Positions 9,015 through 17,257 of a stretch of 64,000 bases of DNA are shown here, one piece after another (positions within the stretch are counted from its first letter, which is position 1; each line of letters opens with the position of its first letter). Position numbers and translations under genes: made by a program. The notes under the pieces are model-generated. The model ran no database searches. It worked only from the letters and a program-made list of their open reading frames with translations, and was not told the origin of the DNA. The stretch comes from PALSA-505 sp963699015 (GTDB lineage: Bacteria > Actinomycetota > Actinomycetes > Streptosporangiales > Streptosporangiaceae): assembly GCA_963699015.1 (NCBI GenBank), contig CAVOSX010000002.1, positions 248,001 to 312,000 of the forward strand. The letters run 5' to 3'.

Positions 9015-10616
9015 TTAGAAACGGGTCGCGGAAGTGCAGAACCCGTTGCGCGGGACGCCGAGGCACGGATTGGGCATCGACGGCAGCCTCGGGATCGGGG
9101 CCATGACGATCCGGGTCTGCTTCGGGTAGTGCGACCCGCTCGGGCAGGACCCGAGCCCGGTGGCGCCGGTGGCACAGATCAGCTGACCTAGCAGGGCGGC
9201 GTTGGCGGTGGTTCCCGGCTTGCTGCACGGAACTCCGTCCACGCCGGGCCGCTGGATGCGGGCGGGGGACGAGGTGACCGGCCCGTTGGTGGCGCGGTTG
9301 GCGAAGAAGCAGTTCCGCGGCGTCGCGGCCGCGAGCAGCCCGACGGTCCCCAGGTCGCCGTTGCTGACATTGCCGAACGAGCCGTTGCCGGAGAACAGGT
9401 TGCCGTAGACCTTGTTGCCACGGGCCGCGAACAGGCACAGGGTCTTCGAGATCTGGACCCCGCCCTGGCAGTGCGAGCCTGGCGGCGGCTTCTCGGTGTC
9501 GGGGTAGTCGTGCGTGACGACCCCCCACCCGCCCTGGTTGGCGATGAGATTGGACCGCACGGTGTCGAACGCGCCGCCGGAGATCTCGACGCCGGCCCCG
9601 ACCGCGGGCATGAGGCCCGACGTGGGCACGTTCGCGTTGTTGTTGCCGGTGATCAGGTTGTGCTCGATGACCGTGCAGGACCTGGTCGCGCTGCCGGGGC
9701 ACCGGCCGTCTTGCGGCGGCGGCGCGTCGTCGTTGTTCAGCGAGTTCGGCGCGAGCCCGGTGCGGTTGCCGGCGAACACCGAGTCGCGGATGGTCAGGCG
9801 CCCGCCCGAGTTGGTGCCCGAATAGCCGAGCGCGGAGTTGGTGCCGGTGTCGAAGGCCAGCGTCGCGTTGCACTGCCGCTGGCATGCCCCCACGTAGTAC
9901 GAGGCGTCGGCCATGTTGCTGGCGTAGGAGATGGTGACCTGGCCAGGTCCGCGGGCATTACTCACGAAGATCCCGTACTGGGCCAGGTTGGGGCTGTGAA
10001 TGTTCTTCGGCGCGTACATCGACGTGGCGGTCAGGAACGAGCCCTGGTAGGAGCCCATGCCGATCTTGCCGCTGCCGTCGCCGCCGTTCCACCAGATCTC
10101 GTTACCGTGGCCGCCGGTGCCCGCGAGATAGTCGCAGACGGTGAGGTTCTGGATGGTGACACCGCTGCTCTTCCAGACCACGATGCCGTCCCGCCCGACG
10201 CCTCCGTTGGTGTCCTGGAGCTTCGCGCTGGACGGGCAGGGGCGGCGGGCGGAGCCGTTGCTGCCGTCGATGATGACTCCGTTGCGGGCCAGGCCGCGCA
10301 GGTGGATGCCGGGCTTCTGGATCCAGACCCCGGCCGTCGGCCAGCGCTTGCTCTTCTCGTGGTAGACGCCGGGCCAGATCAGCACCCAGTCACCGGGGCG
10401 GGCCGCGTTGACCGCCGCCTGCACGGTCGTATAGTGCGGGACCTTGCCGGGACAGGCCACCGTGCTCCCGTTGCAGACCAGCAGGGCGCGGGGAGCGCGC
10501 TGGGAGGCCGGCTGGCCAGGCGCCGCCGGCGCGCCGAGCGCCGGGCTGGCGGTGCTGGCCAGGCCCGCGACAGCAAGCGCCAAGGCCGCTCCCAGGAACC
10601 ACAAGCGTCTCATCAT
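9015..10616 (-). CDS. Secreted right-handed parallel beta-helix protein
   Basis: 533 residues with a classical Sec signal peptide (MMRRLWFLGAALALAVAG, cleavage near ALG-AP). The body holds repeated short strand patterns such as GVIIDGSNGS, GVTIQNLTVC, SALGYSGTNSGGRLTIRDS, GNRTGLAPNSLN, EHNLITGNNNAN and GNKVYGNLFSGNGSFGNVSNG, which are typical PbH1/pectate-lyase-like coils of NosD-type beta helices. Several Cys residues may form disulphides outside the cell. Such folds bind or cut polysaccharides; no catalytic residues can be assigned. A GGGAGG precedes the start. It neighbours other exported proteins in this region. Confidence 0.85.
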   Translation of the reverse strand: MMRRLWFLGAALALAVAGLASTASPALGAPAAPGQPASQRAPRALLVCNGSTVACPGKVPHYTTVQAAVNAARPGDWVLIWPGVYHEKSKRWPTAGVWIQKPGIHLRGLARNGVIIDGSNGSARRPCPSSAKLQDTNGGVGRDGIVVWKSSGVTIQNLTVCDYLAGTGGHGNEIWWNGGDGSGKIGMGSYQGSFLTATSMYAPKNIHSPNLAQYGIFVSNARGPGQVTISYASNMADASYYVGACQRQCNATLAFDTGTNSALGYSGTNSGGRLTIRDSVFAGNRTGLAPNSLNNDDAPPPQDGRCPGSATRSCTVIEHNLITGNNNANVPTSGLMPAVGAGVEISGGAFDTVRSNLIANQGGWGVVTHDYPDTEKPPPGSHCQGGVQISKTLCLFAARGNKVYGNLFSGNGSFGNVSNGDLGTVGLLAAATPRNCFFANRATNGPVTSSPARIQRPGVDGVPCSKPGTTANAALLGQLICATGATGLGSCPSGSHYPKQTRIVMAPIPRLPSMPNPCLGVPRNGFCTSATRF

Positions 10617-10792
10617 GCCCTCCCGTCCCCCGAACGCGCCGACCGCGAGTTCGTGTTATCTGGGGAGCATAGTGGAGTACAGCCCCGCTGACCAGCGGAA
10701 TACGCACCCTGACCTGGGAATACGTACGTACACGATGGGTACTCTGATGCACTCCAGACCACCCCAACGGACTCTAGTTATCGCACGGGCCG

Positions 10793-11065
10793 GTGGTCGT
10801 GCGGAAGGCTGGCGAGCCGGTGATACCGTCCGGGCCGCCGCCACCGGAACCAGCCCGCAGGATCGGGGTGCCGGTCAGACGGCAGGCAAAGACCGGGCGG
10901 GACCGGATCATGGCCAGCCAGCGGAAAGCTCAGACCTGAAAGCCCGCCGAGCAGAAGACGGACCTGCCCGTCGTGCGGAAGCCGTCCGGCACCTGCCCCG
11001 CCTGTTTCGAGAAGCGGTCGATTACCGGGGCGTGCGCCTGCACGGTCTACCGGGATAAGCCGTGA
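10793..11065 (+). pseudogene. Small zinc-ribbon ORF interrupted by in-frame TGA
   Basis: One frame stays coding-like across an in-frame TGA (10937-10939). The first part, from GTG, encodes 48 residues (VVRKAGEPVIPSG, RRQAKTGRDR, MASQRKAQT). The second encodes a short zinc-ribbon-like peptide with TCPACFEK and ACAC (CxxC and CxC). The last stop overlaps the GTG of the next gene (GTGA), as in translationally coupled genes, and this is the main reason to think the frame was once real. It could be one gene with a nonsense change, or two tiny genes with the second starting at GTG 10973. No family is recognised. Confidence 0.35.
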
Positions 11066-11397
11066 ACCGTTGCCCACAGTGCGGCACGCCGCTGCCGGGC
11101 AGGCGGCTGGACACCCGGTTTTGCTCCCCTAAGTGCCGGGTTGCGTTCAACCGGGCAATAGCTGCCGTAGAGAAGGCGAACACGCCGGTAGACGGAAGGC
11201 AGAGAACCGTTACTAGCGCGGATCGGTTCATCGCCGAATGGAACGGCAGCGTCTATGCCCGCGACCCCGACGCGGGCGACCCGCCGCCACCGGGCGTGTG
11301 GGTGGTGTCCGAACTACACGAACAGGAGACGGCATGGCCGAACCCATGTGCCCCGGTTGCGGGAAGCGGCCTGGCCGAAGGGCTGGGGCTGCGGTGA
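11062..11397 (+). CDS. Small zinc-ribbon protein, unknown function
   Basis: 111 residues. The N-terminus MNRCPQCGTPLPGRRLDTRFCSPKC is split into CxxC and CxxxC pairs around residues 4-25, a clear treble-clef/zinc-ribbon arrangement. This is followed by a basic helix (RVAFNRAIAAVEKA) and an acidic, Pro-rich tail. Its GTG overlaps the stop of the preceding ORF by 2 nt, and the next gene begins inside its 3' end, so the three are probably co-translated. Such tiny zinc proteins are common in actinomycete integrative elements and plasmids, which is an inference from type and not a family match. Confidence 0.6.
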   Translation: MNRCPQCGTPLPGRRLDTRFCSPKCRVAFNRAIAAVEKANTPVDGRQRTVTSADRFIAEWNGSVYARDPDAGDPPPPGVWVVSELHEQETAWPNPCAPVAGSGLAEGLGLR

Positions 11398-11645
11398 GCG
11401 CTGGCGCGGCCCAGGCCGATGCGATCAGCGATGCCATCGCGCTGGCCGAGGCCGAACTGCGGCGCGATGCCGAGGCCGAGGGGGTGATCCTCGATCACGC
11501 CGACCTGCGCAGGGCGAGCATGGTCCTGCCCGAGATGCTGGGCACGGCGCTCACCTCGATCGCGGGCGCGCTGGCGGACGGCGACCCGCTGAGGCTGACC
11601 GGCCGGATGCGGCAGGCGCTGGTGCGGTACGGGACGGGCCGTTAG
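11334..11645 (+). CDS. Small conserved-type hypothetical protein with CxxC head
   Basis: The ATG start is chosen because an AGGAG sits 5 nt upstream; longer in-frame readings lack coding character. The 103-residue product begins MAEPMCPGCGKRPGR (one CxxC) and continues as an Ala/Glu/Asp-rich helical domain with repeats of AEAELRRDAEAEG and LTGRMRQALVRYG. It overlaps the end of the previous zinc-ribbon gene in another frame. I do not recognise the family; a DNA-associated accessory role in a mobile element is possible. Confidence 0.6.
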   Translation: MAEPMCPGCGKRPGRRAGAAVSAGAAQADAISDAIALAEAELRRDAEAEGVILDHADLRRASMVLPEMLGTALTSIAGALADGDPLRLTGRMRQALVRYGTGR

Positions 11646-11749
11646 CGGCTGCCCGCGGATCATCGCGCAGACGGTCACAGTGCGGATGGTCCAGTGGGGC
11701 AGCGAGGGGCGCAGTGAGGCCGGGGCGGGCTGGCCTCGCCGATCCGGCT

Positions 11750-13219
11750 TCAGGGTGCGAAGTCGTAGAGGCCGTTGGTTTCGGTCGCGACGAACAAGGC
11801 GTCTTGGGCGAAGACTGGCTGGCTGAAAACCTTGCTTGCTCCTACGGGGAGGGTAGTCAGGATGGCGCCGGTTGCGGAATCGATGAGGTAGGCGCCAGGG
11901 GTGTTAGGGGCGGCGCAGCGGTAGGTGCTGACGGCGAGCACGCCGGCGCTGTCAAGCGTGGGCGTGCCCACCACAGTGCAGGGCAGGCCGGTCTGCCAGA
12001 TGTAGCCGCCGGTGGCCGGGTTGACCTGGCGGATCGATCCGCCGTAGCTGGTGGCGCCGATGGTGGTGGCGCCACCGCCGATGTAGAGCGTGCCAGCCGG
12101 CCCGTTCCAGACAGCGCTGGCGAAGCACGAGCCGATCATGCCGGCGGGCGCGGCGATGGTGTCGGTCCACAGCGGCGTACTGCCCAGCGAACTGGCAGAT
12201 AGCGCGTAGTAGAGCCCGTTCTTGTTGCAGGAACCCACATCGCCTGCTGCGCCGGCGCTGCCGAACAACGTGGGCGAGGAACCGAAGTCCCAGTCATGCC
12301 CGTGGCCTGCAGTTCCCGGCGCCTGCCAGGCCTGCAGCAGTTTCAGCGACGAGGACAGGTGCACGATCGACAGCGAGTGCCCGATCTTGTTGCCGGAAGG
12401 GCAGGTGTTGATCGTGGGGTCGCACTCGTTGCCGGTGGACACCCACAGATCGCTCCCGGTCGACGAGGCCGCGACGCTCGACCAGACGCTACCGCCGATC
12501 GATCCGGCGGGCACCGTGTACCAGGTGTGCAGCACCCGGCCGCTGTGCTGGTCGAGCTCGACGACGCCGCCGCGGATCAGCGGACTGTCACAGCCCGACG
12601 CCAGGCCCACGTAAACGTGGCCGCCCACCACCGTCGGCGACGACCAGTTGTAGTACGCATCCGGCGCAGACAGGTTCGCCGGGCCGATTTCGGTCTTCCA
12701 GACCGTGACGCCGGTCGCGGCGTTCAGCGCATACAAATAGCGGGCGCCAGACACGTAGACGGTACTGGTGCCGGTGCCCGGGTCGGGCAGCACGGCCGCG
12801 GTCGAGGTGATCCCGAGCGGCCGGCAGGTCACGTTCGGCCTGGTGTCTAGCTGGCGAGACCACACCAGCGCGCCCGTCGTCTCGTTCAGTGCGTAGAACC
12901 TGCCGCTTTGAGCGCCGATGTACACCAGCCCGGCGACCACGGTCGGGCTCGCGTCCAGCACCGGCGCCGGCTTCCCGCTGACCGCCGGCGGCTGCCAGTG
13001 CCACACCCGGGTCACCGACGCTGCGTTCGACGGCGTAAACGCCGTGGCCGGACTCAGCGAACTGTGCTGCGGACGATGCAGATACTGCGGCCAGTCGAGA
13101 TTCGGCGCCGCCTGGCGGGTCGTTCCCGCGACCCCGGCCTGAGCTAACGGCAGTATGCCGGCCAGCCCTAATACGACAGGCAGCCTTGAAATGCGTGCGA
13201 GAAAGCCGAACCTGAACAC
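11750..13219 (-). CDS. Secreted PQQ-like beta-propeller repeat protein
   Basis: About 489 residues. GTG is chosen as start because a G-rich ribosome site precedes it and it gives a clean signal peptide (RLPVVLGLAGILPLAQAG); a TTG eleven codons upstream is the alternative. The mature part has repeating propeller blades: VYIGAQSGRFYALNETTGAL, YLYALNAATGVTVWKTEIG, HVYVGLASG, GATSYGGSIRQVNPATGGY. Each ends in the Trp-docking type motif of PQQ/quinoprotein repeats. No dehydrogenase active site is seen, so it is likely a binding or scaffold protein outside the cell rather than an alcohol dehydrogenase. Confidence 0.82.
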   Translation of the reverse strand: MFRFGFLARISRLPVVLGLAGILPLAQAGVAGTTRQAAPNLDWPQYLHRPQHSSLSPATAFTPSNAASVTRVWHWQPPAVSGKPAPVLDASPTVVAGLVYIGAQSGRFYALNETTGALVWSRQLDTRPNVTCRPLGITSTAAVLPDPGTGTSTVYVSGARYLYALNAATGVTVWKTEIGPANLSAPDAYYNWSSPTVVGGHVYVGLASGCDSPLIRGGVVELDQHSGRVLHTWYTVPAGSIGGSVWSSVAASSTGSDLWVSTGNECDPTINTCPSGNKIGHSLSIVHLSSSLKLLQAWQAPGTAGHGHDWDFGSSPTLFGSAGAAGDVGSCNKNGLYYALSASSLGSTPLWTDTIAAPAGMIGSCFASAVWNGPAGTLYIGGGATTIGATSYGGSIRQVNPATGGYIWQTGLPCTVVGTPTLDSAGVLAVSTYRCAAPNTPGAYLIDSATGAILTTLPVGASKVFSQPVFAQDALFVATETNGLYDFAP

Positions 13220-13586
13220 AGCGCCCCCCGATCGACGCCGGATGTTACCCAAGGAATCCTAGTAGGCCACCCGCAGATCCGGGAGTCCCGGCAGGGACCG
13301 CTCAGCCTGACCGTCCGGTACCACAGCCGACCCAGACGCCGCCAGCGTGAGCCTAGCGTTAGCGCGGCGTCCAGGCCCAGCTGGCCCATCACCGCCAACT
13401 GCACCGTGCGGCCTTCGACGGCGAGAACCGGAAACGATATGCGCCTCACCGCGATCCGGATCAGCGCACGGGCGGGCCGGGCACGGGCGGCCACTGCTGC
13501 GAATGGACGGATAGCCAGTCGGCTGCGCCTGCGGGCTCGGGGACTGTTATGGCGGTCATCTGGCCAGAGTACGGCGGCCCGGGCAG
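13220..13586. other. Intergenic stretch with no supported gene
   Basis: Frames are open on both strands because of the base composition, but none has a ribosome site, family match or consistent codon pattern. I see no RNA gene or terminator. It may be eroded coding sequence. Confidence 0.5.
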
Positions 13587-14256
13587 TCAGCCCTCCGGGG
13601 AGGTGTCCTCATCGTTCCGGCGGGTTAGCAGCTCGCCCGGGCCGAAGTCGGCGGGCGAGCGCGGCTTGGCGCCGTTGGCCCGGCTCAGGTGCCAGAATTC
13701 CTCCAGCCCGCTGTTATCCGGGCCGAGGGTCACCTGCACGATGTCGCCCTTCTTCAGCGAGAGGAAGCGCAGCGCCATTCCCGGGGCACGTTCATGGTCA
13801 CCACAGGCCGGTCGTCGGCCTCGATGGTGAACCCGCCGCCCTTCAGGCCGTCGATCCGACACTCGGTGATCACGCCGCGGTACGTCCGGGCGTTGTGATC
13901 AGCCTGGACTGCTTCCGCGCAGCTACCGGAGCCGGAACCTCGGCCAGGGCGATCCCGGTCAGGTTCCCGCCGCGGTAGCTGATCGTCACCCATGTTCCCC
14001 CTGGCACTGGCACAGGCCCTTGCCGCAGGTTCAGGTAAAGCTCCCGGCCGGCCTCCCTGCCGAACACGCCAATTTCCGAGTCTGTCCCCTGAACCGTGCG
14101 CAGGTACTCGACCGTCTCGGTATGCGCCCGGTTGAACTCGCGGTGCCGCGCCCGCTGCTGGCCGGCCTTCGCGGCGGCCCGCTTCTGCGCCTGCGTGCGG
14201 CCTAACCGCTGACTGAAACGGAACGGCCCGATTCCCCAGCGGAAGTAAGTCGGCAT
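13587..14256 (-). pseudogene. Orphan-domain protein with two single-base frameshifts
   Basis: Three frames join into one protein of about 223 residues. Adding one G near 13920 continues VPAPVAARE into AVQADHNARTYRGVITEC; adding one G near 13790 continues TMNVPRG into MALRFLSLKKGDIVQVTLG. The join is supported by a second copy near 54.5 kb that aligns without gaps across the same point (GGGFAIEADGRP against GGGFTIEADDRP; ALRFLSLKNGDIV against ALRFLSLKKGDIV). The N-terminal part begins MPTYFRWGIGPFRFSQRLGR after a GGGAGGG ribosome site. Function is unknown. Both breaks are in short G runs, so sequencing error is as likely as true decay. Confidence 0.6.
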
Positions 14257-14331
14257 CATCCCTCCCGCTAGTTGGACGCCCGAAGCGCGGCCTGGGATTA
14301 CACACCACACGCGGCCGCGGCCCGCGCGGGC

Positions 14332-14799
14332 TCAGCAGTTCACGGAGCTATGACGTTCTCTAGGGTCGCTGTAGGAGCACCGGTCAAGCACGTTGCCGTG
14401 GTTGTCCTTGAGCGTTGCGGTGTCCCCGGTGTTGTTCCACACATACCAGGAAAGGTTCCAGTACCGGTTGGTCTGGGTGCGGCCGCCTTTGCCGGTGTGG
14501 ATCTTCACAAAGCCGTGGGCGTCGATCGTGTAGGTGCCGAACGTGAAGGTGTGTTTCTGTCCTCCGTCATGCAGTGTCCAGCCTGTCATGGTGATCCGTG
14601 ATCCGGACGTGTTGTGCAGCAGAACCCACTCCGCGTTAAGGCTGGCGTTGCTGCCGTGGTCCGGCCCTGGGGAGTTGTAGAAGATCTCGCTGATCTGCAT
14701 TCGAAAGGCCGCCTGAGCCGGCGAGCTGGACGCCACGACGAGCCCAAGCGCCATGACAATCCCAGCAAGCGCCGCCCACAGTCCCATGATTTTTTTCAT
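14332..14799 (-). CDS. Secreted lamin tail domain protein
   Basis: 155 residues from an ATG with a GGGGAG ribosome site. A Sec signal peptide (KKIMGLWAALAGIVMALGL, cleaved near AQA-AF) is followed by a single LTD immunoglobulin-like domain: RMQISEIFYNSPG, LNAEWVLLHNTSG, MTGWTLHDGG, HTFTFGTYTIDAHG, NNTGDTATLKDNHGN. Bacterial LTD domains usually sit in secreted nucleases or surface proteins as binding modules. Here the domain stands alone, and a Cys pair in the tail may form a disulphide. The ligand is unknown. Confidence 0.85.
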   Translation of the reverse strand: MKKIMGLWAALAGIVMALGLVVASSSPAQAAFRMQISEIFYNSPGPDHGSNASLNAEWVLLHNTSGSRITMTGWTLHDGGQKHTFTFGTYTIDAHGFVKIHTGKGGRTQTNRYWNLSWYVWNNTGDTATLKDNHGNVLDRCSYSDPRERHSSVNC

Positions 14800-15018
14800 A
14801 GCTCCCCCATCTCTGTGGCTGCTTTCTCGACGGATCATCAGATTAGGCAGCAAGCCCGTGGTAAATCAAGGAACGAAGTCGTAGGCCCATTTGGGCGGAA
14901 TATCCCTTGCGCTACTTATGCCCAGGCTCATGGACGCGCCCGGTGGCCTAAGTTCGGCTCGTGCGTCGCATGTAAACCGGGGAGGTGGTTCTGAAGGCGC
15001 ATGCGTAAGCAGCCGGGA

Positions 15019-15419
15019 TTACCGGCTGGCAAGCATCCGGGCCATCGCGGCGGCCAGCGCCGGGCCGTCGTTGACGGTGACGAACCCTGCGCCGTTGCCG
15101 AGGTACCGGGCACGTCGGCGGACCTTGCGCATGCGCCTGGCGCGCGCGGCGGGGAGTTGCTGCGTCAGTCGCCGGGCGAGGTTCCCCGGCGCGGGCGGGC
15201 GGTGATGTTCGGCGCGATCGACCACCGGCCGCCGCGGCGGGTCGCGGTAATGTACTGCTCGCCCTCGGCGGGCAGGTAGGCGAACGGGCCCTGTACGAGC
15301 AGGATGTACCGGTCGGTGCCGGCCGGGCTGGCTTCCGCGGTGTCGGGCTCAATGATCGCGAGGGGCTGCGTCGCTACGGCCGCAGGCCGGTTACCGGGCC
15401 CCGGAGGCGATGCCCGCAG
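15019..15419 (-). pseudogene. Truncated, frameshifted hypothetical gene
   Basis: Two minus-strand frames read as one protein if one G is restored in the C run at 15184-15187. The upstream part has IIEPDTAEAS, RYILLVQGPFAYLPAEGEQY and GGRWSIAPNITARPRRG. The downstream part has NLARRLTQQLPAARARRMRK and GAGFVTVNDGPALAAAMARM. No ATG, GTG or TTG is found in frame before the terminator hairpin that lies upstream, so the 5' end looks lost. I do not recognise the family. Confidence 0.4.
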
Positions 15420-15452
15420 GGGAAGGGCCCCGGAATCCGGGGGCCCTTCCCC
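15419..15452 (-). terminator. GC-rich hairpin terminator
   Basis: GGGGAAGGGCCCC pairs with GGGGCCCTTCCCC around a short loop whose inner bases extend the stem. It sits just past the stop of the minus-strand beta-helix fragment, where it would end that transcript. Confidence 0.65.
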
Positions 15453-15467
15453 TGCTTGCCTCAGTTT

Positions 15468-15596
15468 TCAGCCGGTGCAGCCGGTGACGGGGGCGCCGGC
15501 GCAGTTGTCGGGGTGGTTGCCGGTGATGCTGCTGCTGCCGTTCAGGATCACGATGCTGTTGTTGAGGATGCCGGCGCTGCCGCCCGGCCGTGGAAG
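15468..15596 (-). pseudogene. C-terminal fragment of a beta-helix surface protein
   Basis: Only the last 40 or so residues look like protein: GILNNSIVILNGSSSITGNH then PDNCAGAPVTGCTG. This is the familiar tail of secreted repeat proteins built from NSG-rich beta-helix coils ending in a Cys pair. Upstream the frame turns into Pro/Arg-rich noise without a start or signal peptide. It is followed by a good terminator, so it is probably the remnant of a deleted gene. Confidence 0.45.
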
Positions 15597-15760
15597 CGGC
15601 GGCGGATCACCGGGCCACGGTGTCATCCGCGGGGGCGGTGCTGGAGGTCGTGTCCGGGTTTGCGGTGACTGGGGTGGCTGGGTGGTACGGGCATGGGCCG
15701 GGGCCGCCGCCGGGAGCCTGGCGGCTATGGCGGCGGGCCCGCGGTCCCTGCCGCTGCTCA

Positions 15761-16671
15761 CTACGGGGTGACCGCCACACCGAACGGGCCGTCCTGCCCG
15801 GTGACCAGGGTGGTCGCGGTGCCGCCGGTCAGCGGGGCCTCGTTGATCGTGCCGCTGTTCGGGTCAAAATTCGCATCCTGCAGGTTGGCCCAGTAGATGT
15901 GGCTGCCGTCCACCGCCACCCCGAACGGCTGGTGCTGCCCGGTGACCAGGGTGGTCGCGGTGCCGCCGGTCAGCGGGGCCTCGTCGATCGTGCCGGCCTC
16001 GAGGTTGGCCCAGTAGATGTGGCTGCCGTCCACCGCCACCCCGAACGGTTCGTTCTGCCCGGTGACCAGGGTTTGCGGGTTGCTGCCGTCCAGGTTGGCC
16101 TCGTTGATAGTGCCGCCGGTTGCGTTGGCCCAGTAGATGTGGCTGCCGTCGACCGCCACCCCTTGCGGTGTGTCCTGCCCGGTGACCAGGGTTTGCGGGT
16201 TGCTGCCGTCCAGGTTGGCCTCGTTGATAGTGCCGCCGGTTGCGTTGGCCCAGTAGATGCAGGGACAGGCGGACGTACCGGCTCCAGTCAGCGCGTCGGT
16301 GGCGGCCGTTTTCTGGCTGACCGCGGTCAGCGTCGCACCCGCGGCGCCGGTGGCGGTGGGGGCGAACTGCACCGTCACCTTGCACGACTTGCCCGGCCCC
16401 AGGCTGGTCCCGGTGCACGTGTCGGCGGTGACCGTGAACGCGGCCGACCCCGGCAGGGTGATCTTCAGCGCGCTGCTCGCCGACCCGCCGGTGTTTTCAG
16501 CGTGAACACGGTGGAGGGCTTCTGGCCCACCGTGACCTGCTGGTAATCAAACGGGGCCGGGCTGAACGCCAGCAGCGGCGCCGAGCCGGCGCTGGCCACC
16601 CCCACTCCCGTACCCAGCACTACGACCACGGCACCGGCCGCCACCACGGCACGGCAAACTAGACTGCGCAT
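15761..16671 (-). pseudogene. Secreted anchor-D domain plus YWTD-like repeat protein, one frameshift
   Basis: The gene begins at an ATG behind a G-rich ribosome site with a signal peptide (MRSLVCRAVVAAGAVVVVLG, Ala-x-Ala near residue 27). A choice-of-anchor-D type domain follows (LLAFSPAPFDYQQVTVGQKP, TVFTLK, SSALKITLPGSAAF, GPGKSCKVTVQFAPT). It needs one extra base in the T run at 16494-16497 to join its two halves (TLK then NTGGSAS). Then come four to five 40-residue units, each with IYWAN, GTINEA, LVTGQ and PFGVAVDGSH, resembling LDL-receptor YWTD propeller blades. It was probably an exported binding protein. The break may be a sequencing error. Confidence 0.65.
15771..16260 (-). repeat. 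Tandem 120-bp coding repeats (40-residue blades)
   Basis: The string CAGTAGATGTGGCTGCCGTC or a close form recurs at 15891, 16011 and 16131, with a diverged copy at 16251: an exact 120-nt period. Two neighbouring units are nearly identical at DNA level. The unit nearest the 3' end carries about seven extra codons (NFDPNSG). Recent unit duplication is the simplest explanation. Confidence 0.85.
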
Positions 16672-16814
16672 CGATAAACCCCCCAGCCCTTCCCGGGCAG
16701 AAACTGTCGACGGCGGGTGACCGGTGGCTAACCCGGGCAGAGCCTGCACCCGCGGGGGAGCGCGCTCGGAAACCCGGACAAACCCGCCATTGCCGCGCAA
16801 CCCTGGCACGGGCC

Positions 16815-17204
16815 TCACACCGCCGTCAACACGCGGCCGGGGAAGTTTGCCCCCGCTTTGCCGTTCGCGCCCGGGCACGCCCGGGCAACACGCACCGTGA
16901 CCGGCAGCCCCCCGGCCAGCGCGGCTACCGCGTCCAGGTCGCCGGTACGGGACAGGCCAACCAGCATGTCCCGCACCATGACCGTCTTAGCGATCGCCTC
17001 GGCCTGATCCCGAATCGAGGTACACGCCGTGAACCCGAAGAAGGCCCGGCGGAAGCCCCAGCCGCTGACGGTAACCCGGTTGCCGATGGTCCGGTGTAAC
17101 CAGCGCCGACGGCTGTTCCGGTGCCGCCGGGCACGACGGCCAGTCAGACGTTGACTGAGCACTGGGTAGTGGGTCCGGTTTAGATGTTGATCTTGATGTG
17201 GCAA
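16815..17204 (-). CDS. Hypothetical protein, unknown
   Basis: An open frame of 129 residues. The N-terminus is very basic (LTGRRARRHRNSRRRWLHR), followed by a more protein-like part with VTVSGWGFRRAFFGFTAC, AEAIAKTVMVRDMLVGLSR and GDLDAVAALAGGLPVTVRVA. It has no recognisable domain and no convincing ribosome site. It overlaps one half of a repeat pair that flanks the next gene, so it may be chance or a remnant. Low confidence. Confidence 0.35.
   Translation of the reverse strand: MPHQDQHLNRTHYPVLSQRLTGRRARRHRNSRRRWLHRTIGNRVTVSGWGFRRAFFGFTACTSIRDQAEAIAKTVMVRDMLVGLSRTGDLDAVAALAGGLPVTVRVARACPGANGKAGANFPGRVLTAV
17157..17175. repeat. Flanking repeat, left copy
   Basis: This site is the 9-mer GAGCACTGG followed by GTAGTGGGTC. 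The right copy (17845-17864) has the same 9-mer in direct orientation, but the 10-mer is present as its reverse complement GACCCACTAC and comes first. The pair brackets the small secreted-protein gene and its terminator. Confidence 0.45.
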
Positions 17205-17207
17205 GGA

Positions 17208-17235
17208 GGGACGGTCCCCCTGCGGGGACCGTCCC
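17208..17235 (-). terminator. Perfect 12-bp hairpin terminator
   Basis: GGGACGGTCCCC, loop CTGC, GGGGACCGTCCC lies about 22 nt past the stop of the secreted barrel-like protein gene on the minus strand. Confidence 0.75.
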
Positions 17236-17257
17236 GCCCTCGTGAGACAGCCGGGAC

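Noticed and set aside
10937..10939. TGA as a true selenocysteine codon
   Set aside because: The context is not a redox motif, and the hairpin after it is short and lacks features I could verify; kept only as a remote option in the findings.
10444..11058. 204-codon open frame across the beta-helix 5' end and the small ORFs
   Set aside because: It runs antisense into the signal-peptide region of a well-supported gene. The competing frame has zinc-ribbon motifs and a coupled stop/start.
13168..13494. Minus-strand open frame upstream of the propeller gene
   Set aside because: It overlaps the propeller gene start, has no ribosome site and reads as mixed-composition noise.
15771..16260. Regular 120-bp repeats as a possible CRISPR array
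   Set aside because: The units are contiguous, have no unique spacers and code for 40-residue protein blades in frame.
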